A stretch of 64,000 nucleotides of DNA from Antitrichia curtipendula. Its lineage: Eukaryota; Streptophyta; Bryopsida; Hypnales; Leucodontaceae. This document shows positions 46,421 to 58,097 of the stretch, piece after piece. The translations under genes were made by a program, and so were the position numbers. The DNA is taken from NCBI GenBank assembly GCA_951230915.1, contig OX579637.1:34968001-35032000 (forward strand), written 5' to 3'. Position 1 is the first letter of the stretch. The number at the start of each line of letters is the position of its first letter. The notes beneath the pieces are model-generated. The model was given only the letters and a program-made list of their open reading frames with translations. It was not told the DNA's origin and made no database searches.

Positions 46421-48341
46421 TTAATTGGATTCTTGGTAGAAATTGTCAAATTAGAAGGCTGTGAGTGCCACATTTCTATATGATTTGGGGTTGGTGGCCC
46501 AATTCTCGATGACAAGTCATTTTCTTCCGCTAGGAAGAAACAATCGCGGTTTGTAGCACTGTTAGTTTTCCAATTAGCAGATTCATCTATATTACTATCT
46601 GTAGAATCTCCTCCTAAACTACCTAGCCACTTTGAACCAAAGGACCAATCATCCCCTAAAGACTTACTGCCAACAATCTCATCCTATTAAGGAAGGAAGG
46701 CAACTTCTACCTAAGGAAATGGTGTCTTAGTTGCAATAGACTCATGTGCGCTCCCCTCTTTTTCTTACACGTACTTTGAAATGACTCTGCCGTGTTAGGC
46801 ATTTGGTAAAGTCTTCTTGCCTCTTACTGCGTCAGTAACCAATAGCATGACAGGAACCCCTTCCATCTTCATCCCAATCGGTTTAGTTGGCCTAGGCTCT
46901 TCAGATTCTCCTGCCCATGCGTCCTCCCATTCGCTACAAAGGTGTACCTCGACATTTCCAATATCCCCTGCTTCTATGTGAATATCATGACTTATAAATT
47001 CAGCCCATATTGAGCAAGTTTGCAGGCAAGCAGACGGCTACTTCTCCCACTTCTTGGTGCACGGGCCTTCCAATATTTTCAATCCTGCAATCATTGAGTC
47101 GTAGTTGTGTTGGACTTTATTCTCCTAGAAACTTGGCAAGCAACATTGGTGTGTCAGACGCCCCTTCCATTCCGCAATGATTGTCCCCTCTACAATTTTA
47201 GATGGCTGGACATCTATAGAAAGGTGTGCATCTCAACATTTCCCTAGTTGTCAACATTTGTAGTCTAGCATGCCTAGCCATTTATGAACCATAAGGTGCG
47301 GTGATACTTACAGATGGCTTGTGGCTTAGGGTTGTCTCCACCTCCGTGCCAAGCAGTGAGTAGTTCACTATATCTCCAGCTAGCGACAAGTCTATAGTGT
47401 CCGTGCTTCCAACCACCGCCAGATTTGGTATTTTTGTCTCCTTGCTTGGCCCATGTTCTGAAATAATCTATGGGTTGTGTTGTGATTCCAGAGGCACTTC
47501 ATTGTTGGTCTCGTAAAAATCTGATTTTGTATCAAAGATGAATCTGTCATGTGAGATATTAGTCAATAGTTGATACATTTCTATCCTCTTGGTCTCAGCC
47601 TGCGTGCGTTCTTTCTTTGCTAGTGTCTATCTTGGAGAGTATGCATTGGGCCTTAGAGATCCATGTAGGGCAATTGTGGGATCAATTGTTCCAATGTGAT
47701 CATGGCCTAAAACTGGCCCTTGCACAATTTCACCATCCCTGCCTTGTTCTATAGCAGCATTATTACAAGCTGCCATATATTGTCCCTAGGTCTTCCCTCT
47801 TCCTCTTCCTTGTTGGGCTCTCATGGACATATGGATCCCTTCCGATTGTGTCTGTAGTTCTTGTTTCTCCGCTAGCTCTTGGAAGGTGAGTTTCCTACAC
47901 TATTGTGTTGTATAGGTCCCATAGACCCTCTCCCCCGAATAGCTCCATGCCCTACATTTCTTCTTGCAATCTCATCTATGGCAACTCTCCTTAGGATGTT
48001 AGCAATGTCCAAAGGAAATTTGTATTGGTAGCGCCACCTTAAGATAGCTGTTGCCATCTGTACCAAATGTGACAACAGTTTTGCTGCCACGTGAATGTTC
48101 CCCGACGGTAGTTGGACTTGGGCCTTGGTTGCACTAACAAATATGATCAATGAAAGCACTTGATCAACGTCAACAACCCATTCACGGTAGCCCCAACACT
48201 CCTTGCCCAATGGAATACCACTTCTGCCTCTAATTCTAGTCCGGATGGTGCATGCTTTGTTGCCAGTGAACTCATTTGTGATTTTTGAAGATTCTTGATG
48301 TTGACAACAATTTCCCTGTTTGCATAAGAATTGTGATCCAA

Positions 48342-49314
48342 AATTAATTACTATCTAAATCTCTAGATTTCAAGACAAAGGAGGAGAGCACTGATATGAA
48401 ACTTGCACCTAAATTCTATTTTATAAACTACACTTTGAACTAGAGTAAAACCTTGAGCGGACAGAAGATGGTAACTATACTTCCTGAGACCAACGAATCC
48501 CGGTTGTGTCCACAAATTTCTCAAAAATAAACAGCCTCCTACACATTTTAGTCTCTAAACCTTTCACAAAAAAGAATCCTGACCCTAAAACCCCTCTTTA
48601 GTATTATCCTAAACCCTAAAAGAATAGGATTTATTTGTTTCATTCCTGAGTTGCCGTGAAAGAGGATTCCACATCCGGGTTAGGCGTTTATAAATCTTCT
48701 TGCATACTCCTTTGCCACCATAAATCTCCCGCCACCATCTCGTTTGAAGCAACCGCTCATACTGTCGCCATTCCATTGCGCTGTTGAAGATCATGTCATC
48801 TCCCTCACCTTCTCTCCATAGAAGCGCCCCATTGCTTGAACTTGAAAAGAAATTGCAAGATTGCGACTTCACCCTCACTTGACAATAAAAAAACCAATTC
48901 TACAAAGATTGCTACAAGGTAGAGAATCCACCAGGGCAGCTCGCCTCGACCTTCTATGATAATCCCCCACCTTTGTCAACTACCAACGGCCATTTGACCG
49001 GCTATAGCCTATTGCAAATACGGACCTAAATTTGAACCCAAGTATGCAAAATCCTACGGTAGTCTAAACTTATCTTACACTTTTTGTTGTATAATATGTA
49101 CAAAACGCCCTTCTCCTAGGTAGAAAATATGCAAATTCACTTAGGAATTTTTTGGTGATGTGGCATCTAAATAACAAAAATATGACCTTCAAATTTTTTT
49201 ATTCATGTTTCTCTAAGCAAATTCATCTTCAAAGAGTAAACTTGCTTCAAACAAAATGTATAGACTGATTCAATCTCTACTCCCACTTAGGATTTAAGAG
49301 ACAATTGGTCCATG
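48342..49314. other. No recognisable gene
   Basis: A minus-strand ORF at 48609-48878 is Arg/Trp-rich but matches no family I know. It could be an upstream exon remnant of the piggyBac-like gene. No transposon terminus was found. Confidence 0.35.
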
Positions 49315-49690
49315 CATTAGAAAAAAATGTTGTTGGTACCAACAGTCGAAGAATGCAATAAACACGTTTTAAAAAGTGCTTTCAGCCAACACAAAACATC
49401 ATGTGGATTTTGTTGAGAACCGCATTCTGAACATGAATGAAATGACTTCTATCACATGTTCAAGTTAGAGCATGTTGGCTTACATGTTTGTAGTGTTAGT
49501 GTCAACATTCTTTGCTTGGCATGTCAATATCCACATGTATTTTCTGACATTCCCTTTGCCACGTTAGATATAACAAGGCGGTTGAGTCCATTCCTGTCAT
49601 TTTGACGTATTTCGACTTTTGTCTTGTGTTAGCTGTATGTATGTGTGATTCCATGAATCCTACTTGTGGTAACGATTATGTCTTCATGTT
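49315..49690 (+). repeat. Dispersed repeat with GGTACC palindrome, copy 1
   Basis: It matches 58098-58440 in the same direction. Both copies carry 'tgttggtaccaacag', 'aaacatcatgtggattttgtt' and 'tatccacatgtattttct' in the same order and spacing. The start here, CATTAGAAAAAAATG, is a mutated form of CACTAGAAGAAAAATG at 58098. The two copies flank the copia insertion. Confidence 0.7.
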
Positions 49691-49927
49691 ATGTCTAATA
49701 TGATTTCTTCCTCATACATAGACAAAATATGTTCAGTATATTGCAAACGTGTTTTCAGTAACGCACATATTGATTTTCAAATGAAACTTACTTGGTGCCA
49801 AAGATGTGGACACGTTTTGTGTAATATGATTTCTTTTTCTTTAAATGTGAAATTCACCTTGTACGATAGTGCTGGAGGGGATACTTTCAGCAGCAACAGT
49901 ACAATCTTTCATCCAAAAGAAGATTAG
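49691..49927 (+). pseudogene. ORF fragment with RPA-C-like zinc ribbon (tentative)
   Basis: The 78-codon frame contains two cysteine pairs, 'CSVYCKRVF' and 'WCQRCGHV', followed by 'FSLNVKFTLYDSAG'. That order (C..C, W-C-x2-C, then a beta-strand with Asp and Gly) resembles the C-terminal OB fold and zinc ribbon of replication protein A large subunits. RPA-like proteins are carried by plant Helitrons, so the host repeat could be Helitron-derived. A related fragment with 'CSVRRHHVFKNADFN' sits at 58432-58752 in the sister repeat. The ORF is short, ends in the minisatellite at 49900 and is probably a remnant. The assignment is by eye. Confidence 0.35.
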
Positions 49928-50047
49928 TAGATTAAGTACAATCTTTCATCCAAAAGAAGATTAGTAGATTAAGTACAATCTTTCATCCAAAAGAAGATTA
50001 GTAGATTAAGTACAATCTTTCATCCAAAAGAAGATTAGTAGATTAAG
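49900..50047. repeat. Perfect 37-bp tandem repeat, 4 copies
   Basis: Four identical units begin at 49900, 49937, 49974 and 50011, each starting TACAATCTTTCATCC and ending GTAGATTAAG. Complete identity points to recent expansion (or recent assembly duplication). Confidence 0.97.
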
Positions 50048-50488
50048 TACAGATACCTGCAATGAACCCATTATATTCACTGTGTTCCTTCAAAGAAGTG
50101 TATACCAGAGCATCAGTGTGTGCATATACACGCAATGAACATACGCAATTTCTCTTTGAAAATTGTAAGGTTCCTACAATTCTAACTAATACTAAAGCCC
50201 TCTAATTTTCATGTCCCCGTAGTTGTAAATGGAGGTCACATCAGTAGCACCTTCTTCACTTGTGAACTTCAGTGCCATCCTGCAACAGCTATACGTTGGC
50301 AACATTCATTCCGTTCTTTTAGTACATTGGCTTCCCCACAATGACATAACTGAAGTTCAAACAAGTTCTTCGGTCCATTCCAATATAATGCACTTTCACT
50401 TTCACATAGCAGACTTAGAAAATGATGGGTTTTGAAGGAATTGCACCAATTTCTTAAGCATTGTGCTACTCATGCATCATTGCTACTG
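50048..50488. other. No recognisable gene; left flank of the copia insertion
   Basis: This part of the invaded element has one 68-codon plus-strand ORF (50229-50435) of unknown nature. It continues after the copia element at 56404. Confidence 0.4.
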
Positions 50489-50493
50489 CTCTC

Positions 50494-50660
50494 TATTGGT
50501 TTTTGTAAGCTTGCTTAGAGAGTGGTAAAGCGGCCTGAAACAGGCTTAAGTACACTTAGAGAGCTAACCCTAAACCTAAGTGACTTGCTACGTAGTAATG
50601 CTAACTGTTGTACAGAATACAACTACATGTGTAGAACTACAATGTACAACTATTCTAACA
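50494..50660 (-). repeat. 3' LTR of copia element (167 bp)
   Basis: On the plus strand it reads TATTGG...CTAACA. The first dinucleotide is TA where the other LTR has TG, so one terminal base is mutated. Otherwise it is almost identical to 56237-56403. Confidence 0.95.
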
Positions 50661-50670
50661 CCCCCCCGGA
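50661..50670 (-). other. Polypurine tract of copia element
   Basis: The plus strand reads CCCCCCCGGA immediately inside the 3' LTR, which is a G-rich purine run on the element's coding strand. This is the expected primer site for second-strand synthesis. Confidence 0.85.
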
Positions 50671-51234
50671 AACCCTAGAACAGCATTGTGTTGAAGCTGT
50701 CGGCGATGGCTAAATTCGGTACTAGGAATTTCGATGAGAGAGCAAGGAGCCGGGAAGAACATTCATGGACCGTGATGGAGTTGATGCTGCTAGGATTGTG
50801 GTCGCTCCTTGCACTCTTGAACAGAATAGTTAATGGCCTTGTGAGTGTCGTGGGTGCAGCGCTGGGTGAGCGCTTGCAGCGTCGGGCTGAAGTGGGACGT
50901 CGGCAGTATCGGGATGATGAGAACGTCGTGAAGCGTCGATCTGAGGGCGAGGCGATGTGCGGTGCGGTGAGTCTGGGTGGCCCAGCTAGTGAGCCGGAGT
51001 TTGGGGGTGATGGGTTTGGACGCAGAGGTCGATGCTCCCCCCATCCGAGCAGTCTGCAGGGAGGTGATGAAGCTCATTAGAAGAAGTTTTATGCTATGCG
51101 ACAAGGTGTTCATCCCGGAGTGTACAATAGCTGGGAGGCATGTAGGCTGCAGGTGGACGGATATAAGGGACAAGAATTTAAGAGTTTTAGAACGCTTCGA
51201 GAGGCAGAGATGTATTTGTCCAGAATGTAGTGGA
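50671..51234 (-). other. 3' untranslated region of copia element
   Basis: It lies between the end of the RNase H frame and the purine tract. ORFs exist on both strands here (for example 50790-51323 minus, 50977-51270 plus) but none resembles a known protein. They are probably chance frames in GC-rich sequence. Confidence 0.5.
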
Positions 51235-53553
51235 TCAAGTGGGAAGAATGGAATGGCTTCCCGATTGTGAGGCATCAGAGAGATTGAGTAGTTTCCTGCA
51301 TTCTGCAAATTTGATCCGCCCAAGTGCCTTGGTCATAATATCGGCAGGTTGCTTATCGGTTGGAATATATAATACTTCAATGTGTTGTTTGTTGACCATA
51401 TCACGGACAAAGTGTAAATGTACTTCAAAATGCTTGGTTTTGGAATGGTAAATGGGATTTTTTGATATCTTGATAGCGCTTTGGTTGTCACAATATATTT
51501 TGATTGGTGTTTGGTTGCTAAAGCCAAGTTCTTTGTATAAGCCCCGCATCCAAATTGCTTCTTTGGTGATCTCAACCAAAGCTCGATACTCAGATTCCGT
51601 GGAGGATAAAGCAACGCATGTTTGTTTCTTGCTGCACCAAGTAATCGGAGTATTGCCTGCTGTAAGAATAAAGGCGCTAGTAGATTTGTGCTCATCTTGA
51701 TCGCCCCCCCAATCGGCATCACTATAGCATGTGAGGATTAAACTGCTGCCTCTTTTGTAATGGAGGCCTAGAGACATGGTGCCTTTGATATAATGGATGA
51801 TAGTTTTGACAACATTTAGATGGGCTTGTTGGGGAGCCTGCATATAGCGAGATACAAGATTGACGAAGAAAGCAATGTCGGGCCTAGTGTTGGTAAGAAA
51901 GACCAGTTTTCCAACCGTACGGCGATAAAGAGTAGAATCAATGAGTGGTGTATGAGTGTCCTTGGATAGTTTGAGGCCTGTCTGCATAGGAGTTTGGCAA
52001 GGGTTGCAATCAAGCATGCCAAATTCCTCAACTATGTTGTGGGCATAATCCGTTTGATGAAGAAGGAGACCATCAGATGTTCGTGTGAATTGGAGGCCCA
52101 AATAACGACTGATGAGACCGAGATCATTCATCTTGAAGCAAGTCATGAGTTGTTGCTTAAGCTAGGTAATTTTGGATAGATCATTGCCTGTGACAAAAAG
52201 ATCATCAACGTATAGAACAATGATAACAATCTGATCATCAACCTTGGCATAATAGAGATTACCATCAGAGAATGACTGCCGTAGAAATAGCTTGCGAAGG
52301 AACTTGTCAATTTTCTTGAACCATTCATTTGGAGATCGTTTGAGGCCATATAAGACCTTAAGTAGTAAACATACTTTGGATTTTTGGCCTGGAGTTTCAT
52401 AACCTCGAGGTTGGCGCATATAGACTTCATGTTTGAGTTTAATATTGAGAAAAGCCGTAAAAAAGTCCAAGTGATACATATCCCATCCTTGAGAAGCGGA
52501 GATGGCATTGAGTGCTTTGATGGTATTATATTTTGCATTTGGGGCAAAAATTTCTTCATAGTCAATGCCTTCGCGTTGATCAAAACCACGAGCAACAAGG
52601 CGAGCTTTGTGGCGATTAAGTTTGCCAGGAGTTCCAGGTTTAATTTTGTATATCCATTTGTACGATATGGCACGTGCCCCTGGTGGTAGGTCAACTAATT
52701 CCTAGATTTTGTTCTCGGAGATGCTTTGCATTTCTGCTTGCATAGCTTGTTGCCATTGTGGATCATGCTTGACATCATCATATGTGAGGTCATGTACTTT
52801 GGATTCCAGACTACCCAAGAACTGATAATAATCCAGAAGTTTTTGAGGGGGTTTGGAAATCCGACTAGATTTGCGAATAACCGGGGCTGTTGGAGGGCGT
52901 CTGGTATACACTATTTGATAGGGTGATAATGTGCTAGAGCTATCCGTTGTTGGAAGGTTGTCTCGAGGAGACGAGAGCATAGGTGAATCTTGTGGCCTTG
53001 TAGATAAATCTACAGGAGGCATAGATAGGGGAGATAAGTTGGCCCTATGATCGGATGTGTTGTCCATAGAGGATAACGGTGTAGAAGAAACATCTGGAAT
53101 GGAGCGCATCCTTGTGTCGGAGGGAGGGATGGTGATGCGGAATTGAACCGGAAAGGTAGAAAGTGTTTCTTGTCCTTCAACTGTGGCATGATCGAGAGTC
53201 TGGGTTTCATCAAAGGTGACATCCCGTGAGATAATAATAGATTTGGCAGTGGGGTCGAAACAGCGAAACCCTTTCGTGTAGTCATCAATTCCTACAAGTA
53301 TGCAGGAAGTAACTTTGGACCCCATTTTGTCTCTTTTATGTTTGGGTATGTGAACATAGACTTTCGTGCCAAAAATACGAAGTGCAGAGAAGTCTGGCTG
53401 CCGGCCAGTATACTGAGTCTCTGGAGTAGTGTCAATGAGTGCCTTTGTAGGACGCCTGTTTAATAGATAACAAGCATGTTTGATAGCTTCGGACCAAAGA
53501 GGGCCTGGAAGCTTGTGATGATGGACAAGGCAACGAGCAGTCTCTACGAGAGG
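51235..53553 (-). pseudogene. pol: copia pol, 3' half: integrase C-terminus, reverse transcriptase, RNase H
   Basis: This is a single frame on the minus strand, continuous with the frame above it. It is interrupted by stops at 52702-52704 and 52162-52164; the stop at 53554-53556 lies just before it. Landmarks in order are the integrase C-terminal 'GYDD'-like area near 53290, the reverse transcriptase block with 'LLKVLYGLKRSPNEW' and the catalytic 'LYVDDLFVTGND' at about 52195, and RNase H with 'CYSDADWGGDQDE', 'ALSSTESEYRAL' and 'YCDNQSAIKISKN' at about 51700-51450. The product would copy the element RNA into DNA. All breaks are single-base stops, with no frameshift seen in this half. Confidence 0.9.
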
Positions 53554-55464
53554 TCAATTTTTGCGTTCCGCAAGACCATTGCTTTGAGGAGTAAAAGGTT
53601 GACTAAATTCATGTCGAATCCCTGCAGTGTCGCAAAAATGGCGAAATGCATCAGAAGTATATTCTCCATCGTTGTCAGTGCGAAGGGTACATAGTTCATA
53701 ACCAGATGCTTTTTCTTCTTGAGTTTTGAACTTGATAAACTCGTGAAGTACTTGGTCCTTAGTTTTCAATAGGGCTACCCAGATTTTTCGTGAAAAATCA
53801 TCTACAAAGGTGACGAAGTAGCGGGCCCCACTATAAGAAGGTTGGCTAAATGGGCCACATACATCGCTATGAATGAGCTGTAGAGGCCGAGAAGTAGATG
53901 TGATACTTCGAGGAAATTTCTTTTGCGAATGCTTGCCTTTCTCACAGGTTTCACATACATATTGGATCCTAGGTAGTTTAGGAAGCCCAACAATAGTTTG
54001 TCGCAGAGATAGCTTGTGTAGGGCATCGAAGTTGAGATGCCCTAATCGATAATGCCATAGGAGAGTGGTAGCAATCTCCTTGGTGTGTTCGACCGTGCAT
54101 ACCTCAACCGATGATAATGTTTCACCGGATAATATATAAAGCCCCCCTTTGCCCATGCGATGTCCTCGAAAGATAATATGCCTGGTAGTCATATCACAAA
54201 TAATACATGTGCCTTTGACAAATTCGATAGAGCAGCTTTGATTAGAAAAACATCCAACTGAGAGTAAGTTTCTGTGTATGCCAGGGACATAGAGAATGTT
54301 ATTGATGCTCTTTATTGATCCATCTGAAAGTTTGATCAAGAGTTTGCCTTTGCCGGCTACATGATGAGGATGACCTCCTGCAGTAAGCATGGTGGTGGAA
54401 TTTGAACTGGGCTGAAAATCAGTGAGAATGTCTGCATTGCCTGTGACATGATGAGTAGCGCCTGAATCAAGCACCCATGCATGATGTTTAACGATAGAGG
54501 GTTTGTCTGAGATGCCTAGACCCTCAATCATGGCATTGCTCTCCAAGATTTGCTGACTGCCCAGATTGGGTCTCATAATTGTGATTATCCCAACGGCCTG
54601 AGCGCTGGGAAGCGGAGCCTTCAACAGTCTAGGAGGGTCCAGCAGGGTGTCCCGGTGGTCCCTAGTGCTCCTCTCCGATAGGGGCTCCCGGTGGACCCCA
54701 GGATGGGCGCCATCGACCTGTGCGGAGCGCCATTCGGCGTTGCTGCTGGCGGAGTGTGTCCCCCCGGCCGGTTGAGGCGGGGCTTTGGCCGCCCAGGTCT
54801 GGCTGCGGGAAGGACCACGCGAACGCTGCCCCAAAGGCTGCGGGGAGGGCCGCGTAGGTTGCTGTCGAAGCAGGGCTCCTTGGCCCGTAACCTCCATATG
54901 AGTGATGGCAGTGGGAGGAGAGGGAGGAGAGTGTGAAACTTCGAAGGAGTGAAATTCGAGTAGGTTACCTTCTAGGACTTCGCCTGCTGATTCGCCGGAA
55001 GAGGAGTAGTCAATTATAGGTTGCTTCATCTTCTCCAGCGAGTAAGTCTGTGGCTGCGGATGCTTCCCTTGTTTTAGCCGCTGCATCTTGACATCAAATG
55101 CTTTGATTTGAGTCACGATCTTCGATACTTTGCAGTTGTGCTCCCCGTGACCTAATTCGCCGCAACTGCTGCACCGTTCTTCTTGTCTTGTAGGTGCTCT
55201 TCTGTCGCGGGAGCGATTAGGTGGTCCTTGTTCGTATTTGCGTGGAGCATTGCGGTTATATGGCTGGCGCTGCTGAGGTTCTTCAGTTCGGCCGTCAGAT
55301 TGGCGCTGATGCGTGGGGTTGTAGCCACGAGACTGATCGCCTTTGCTGCGAGTTTGGTTGCCTCGAGTTTGGTCGCCTCTGCTTCTCTGATACCGTCGCT
55401 CACCCTTTTTGAAATATAGCGCCTCGCTAGTCTGCTCCTTCTCTGCATCCATCTTGATTTGCAT
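53554..55464 (-). pseudogene. pol: copia gag C-terminus, protease and integrase
   Basis: The open frame of 636 codons begins within the gag C-terminus. It holds the CCHC zinc knuckle 'CSSCGELGHGEHNC' at about residue 100 and a Pro/Ser-rich linker. The aspartic protease site 'VLDSGATHHVTGN' is near residue 330. The GAG-pre-integrase block 'LLWHYRLGHLNFDALHKLS' is near 465. The integrase core contains 'HSDVCGPF' and 'LRTDNDGEYTS' and the region of the third catalytic residue, 'PFTPQSNGLAERKN'. It ends in a stop where related elements continue. The protein would mature the polyprotein and insert the cDNA. Confidence 0.92.
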
Positions 55465-55472
55465 TTCTTCAT

Positions 55473-56147
55473 CTAGCAGTTTGGGCTCAAGTTCATCAAA
55501 GGAGGGTAGTGTGTCTTTACCCGTCTGAGATCATATGAAGTACTGGTATTCTTTGGGAGCGAGTGTAGCATGAGAAGAACAATAAGGTTTTTGGGTATGT
55601 TGATCTGCATCACGTCGAGCTGATCGATCGTCTCCTTCATCGTTTTGAGGTAGGCTTCCATCGTGGTAGCTTCCTCTTTTCTCGAGGTCACCAGCTTCCG
55701 CAGCAGCATGAGGCGTTGCGATCCAGACCTAGGAGTATACTTGTTCTTCAGGTGTTCCCAGCAGAGGTAGGGGTCCCTGAAGCATTCGACGGTGGTCACG
55801 AGAGCGTCCTTCACTGACTCAATGATCGCTTGAAGTGCTGTGACCCGTCCGTCGATCTCCTCGTCGGTGATCGTATGTGGTGGTGATGCAGGGGTAGTGC
55901 AGTAGTTAAACAACCTGTAGCGTGACAAAATGTTAGACATGCAAAATGACCAGACTTGGTAGTTAGTTGGCCCTTCTAGTTTGCTGCTATCTGGAATAGA
56001 GATCTCCACTCCCTTAGGTATGGTCATGGCTGCCTTTAAGACTGCCCTATCTACTTCTGTAATGTTTGTCCCTGCAGAACCAGGAAGGTTTCTCCTCTCA
56101 CGTGGTGAAACTTGGGCAGCACCACTAGATTCCTCTTGGTCTCCCAT
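55473..56147 (-). pseudogene. gag: copia gag N-terminal part
   Basis: The 224-codon frame starts with an ATG at 56147, about 90 bp inside the 5' LTR. It has the UBN2-type Gag core: 'LEGPTNYQVWSFCMSNIL', 'CWEHLKNKYTPRSG', 'RLMLLRKLVTSRKEEATTM' and 'LLMLHSLPK'. After that last motif (near 55550) the frame is lost, and sequence matching the family continues in the frame that becomes 53554-55464. The product would be the capsid-forming protein. The frame break is most simply a small deletion or insertion and not a programmed shift, because a stop also lies in the corrected frame. Confidence 0.88.
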
Positions 56148-56224
56148 TTTTCAGGGAACACTTGAGTTAGCTTACTCAAAGGTTGCTCAAAAAGTTGTAC
56201 AGGTTTTTGGAGCTTAGAACCAAA

Positions 56225-56236
56225 GCTCTGATACCA
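56225..56236 (-). other. Primer binding site (tRNA-iMet type)
   Basis: The minus strand reads TGGTATCAGAGC immediately next to the 5' LTR. This is the canonical copia primer site complementary to the 3' end of initiator methionine tRNA. Confidence 0.95.
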
Positions 56237-56403
56237 TGTTGGTTTCTGTAAGCTTGCTTAGAGAGTGGTAAAGCGGCCTGAAACAGGCTTAAGTACACTT
56301 AGAGAGCTAACCCTAAACCTAAGTGACTTGCTACGTAGTAATGCTAACTGTTGTACAGAATACAACTACATGTGTAGAACTACAATGTACAACTATTCTA
56401 ACA
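56237..56403 (-). repeat. 5' LTR of copia element (167 bp)
   Basis: It reads TGTTGG...CTAACA on the plus strand. It is nearly identical to the 3' LTR at 50494-50660. Both are unusually short for a copia element of about 6 kb but within the known range. Confidence 0.96.
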
Positions 56404-58097
56404 CTCTCTTCATGATGTTTCTTCACTTCATCTTACACAATTGCTTTCGTCTCCCTAATGTCCTACACAAACCATGAGACGCACCCACTACTACATTATA
56501 AAATTATCTGAATAACCACGTATTCTAAATGGCCTGTCACGTCATTCCTAAAGCAATCAGGTATTAAATTTGTTATGAATGTTTTGAAACAAAAAAAGGT
56601 CATAAAATTCACCCATGAAACAGTGGGCAACCACTTAAGTAGTGCAGTAATCTGATTGCAAAGACGTTTCAGTCTTCTACACAATGACTCCCTTTTACAC
56701 GATTTATTACCGCCCCCCCAAAAAAAACACCCTAAGAAAACCTAATAACACAACAGTATACAAACCGAACTACCACACAAGCACTATCTCTTCTGCCAAT
56801 CCTATTGCACTTTGAACGTGGACTCAACAGACCTACTCTTCGACATATCTGATGCCACCATCCTTCGACACGGGAAATTGATTTCCTGTTTTTCACTGAC
56901 ACATTCAGAGATGGAAACAAAACGCCACCACTTAGCACTGATCAGTGTCATCGTCTCATTTCAATTACCAGCCCTTATAACCAATAACCTGTAGAACATT
57001 TACTGCATCACGGATACAACAATTATTGTAGACAACACAATGGCTTCCAAAACTATCTACAGTACAGAATGGACCACTAGATATTCTCATACGTACTGGA
57101 AGCAAATTATTCTCAAGAATTCAACGACGGCACTCAAGGAAGCGGTTTGCGCCTTCTGACATTACGCACTCCGGGCTCCACTTTAGCACCGCTGTTTTCT
57201 CAAATGTACCTTACCAGTGCAGACGGCATTAATGCAAGCCCTACATTGCAATCCCTTTGCAAATACGCACTACATTGCGCACCATTTTAACTTGGGACAC
57301 ATGGGACTCTACATTCAGCTTGATCAACACCCCAGCCTACAATATCTGTATCCTTGCTTCCTCCTACACATTTCTACAAATGCCTTCACATTTCATTCAA
57401 GATAACAAGTTCCACACGACACAAGCTGACTTACACGGATTTCCGTCCTCTAGCACTACAATTTACTGCTTCCGCAACAATCGACGGTCACCTTCACCTA
57501 GATAGTACCCCTGAGACACAGCAGATGTTCAATGAGCTGAATAGAAATATACAGAAGGGAAAGGGAAAGACAATATTTAAGTTGTAAATCAACCAGAGGA
57601 CGAACATATACGAATTACTACCAAAATTTTCTCTCTGCATTTGCCTGAAGGAAATTTGACAATCCACACACAACATGGGCACACAGACAAGCATGCCGCG
57701 TCGCTTCATTGTTCATCATGGTACTTAAACTTGAGGAATACGCGTTTCTAACATGAAGCATTCCAAGACAATTGCTCCTACATCATTTGTTCCTTACATG
57801 CATGCTTTTCAACAAAGATATAAGTAGAAGACAATATCTGCAAATGCCAGGTGCATTACTCCTCAGTTCAAAACAATCACAATTGCTTTACGCTTTATCA
57901 ATACAATCATCCTTCTACTGCAGTTCAGCAATGACTTATGGGACTCCATTGTCACGCTACTTGAGTAATCAATATGTACGTACTGTAGCATACGTTGAAT
58001 CATACAAGGAGGCACATCTAAAACCCAGTCATCTGTTCCCTTTCATACATGCTACTCTCACATGTGCTACATGAAAAAAAGTACAGAAATAAAACTA
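56404..58097. other. No recognisable gene; right flank of copia insertion
   Basis: This is a continuation of the sequence interrupted at 50488. It is C- and A-rich on the plus strand and has only short ORFs. A phrase 'gcgtttctaacatgaagcattccaa' type at about 57741 recurs at about 58203. Confidence 0.4.

Larger units (their letters stand above)
44667..48341 (-). pseudogene. piggyBac-like transposase pseudogene, split by two MITEs
   Basis: On the minus strand a frame can be followed from about 48341 with stops and shifts. The N-terminal part (48341-46430) has no catalytic motif. After the MITE at 46169-46420 the piggyBac DDE domain begins near 45870 ('PLYWIKKHNLL', 'MMSCKRWESIMRYLHL'). After a second MITE at 45424-45606 it continues at 45420-44859 with 'VDKLAKCQWIIDWFN', 'VTIDELIILYKGQY' and 'QFGIKLWELASSKSC', the region of a catalytic Asp. 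A cysteine-rich tail like the piggyBac C-terminal zinc finger, 'CGFCAGCKYQQMC', ends at a TAA at 44667. Several stops, at least one frameshift and the insertions make it non-functional. The family excises precisely and targets TTAA. The element termini are not identified. Confidence 0.82.
50494..56403 (-). mobile_element. Ty1/copia LTR retrotransposon, full-length structure (5910 bp)
   Basis: The element is bounded by two 167-bp LTRs and by a perfect 5-bp duplication, CTCTC, at 50489-50493 and 56404-56408. It has a tRNA-iMet-type primer binding site at the right (5') LTR and a purine tract at the left (3') LTR. The order gag, protease, integrase, reverse transcriptase, RNase H on the minus strand identifies the copia superfamily. 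The LTRs differ at only two positions by eye, so the insertion is recent. The coding region carries a frame break in gag and three in-frame stops in pol, so this copy is unlikely to be autonomous. Confidence 0.96.

Noticed and set aside
50688..51323. GC-rich ORFs on both strands at the 3' end of the copia element
   Set aside because: They lie between the pol frame and the purine tract, overlap each other on opposite strands and show no family signature; they are most likely untranslated.
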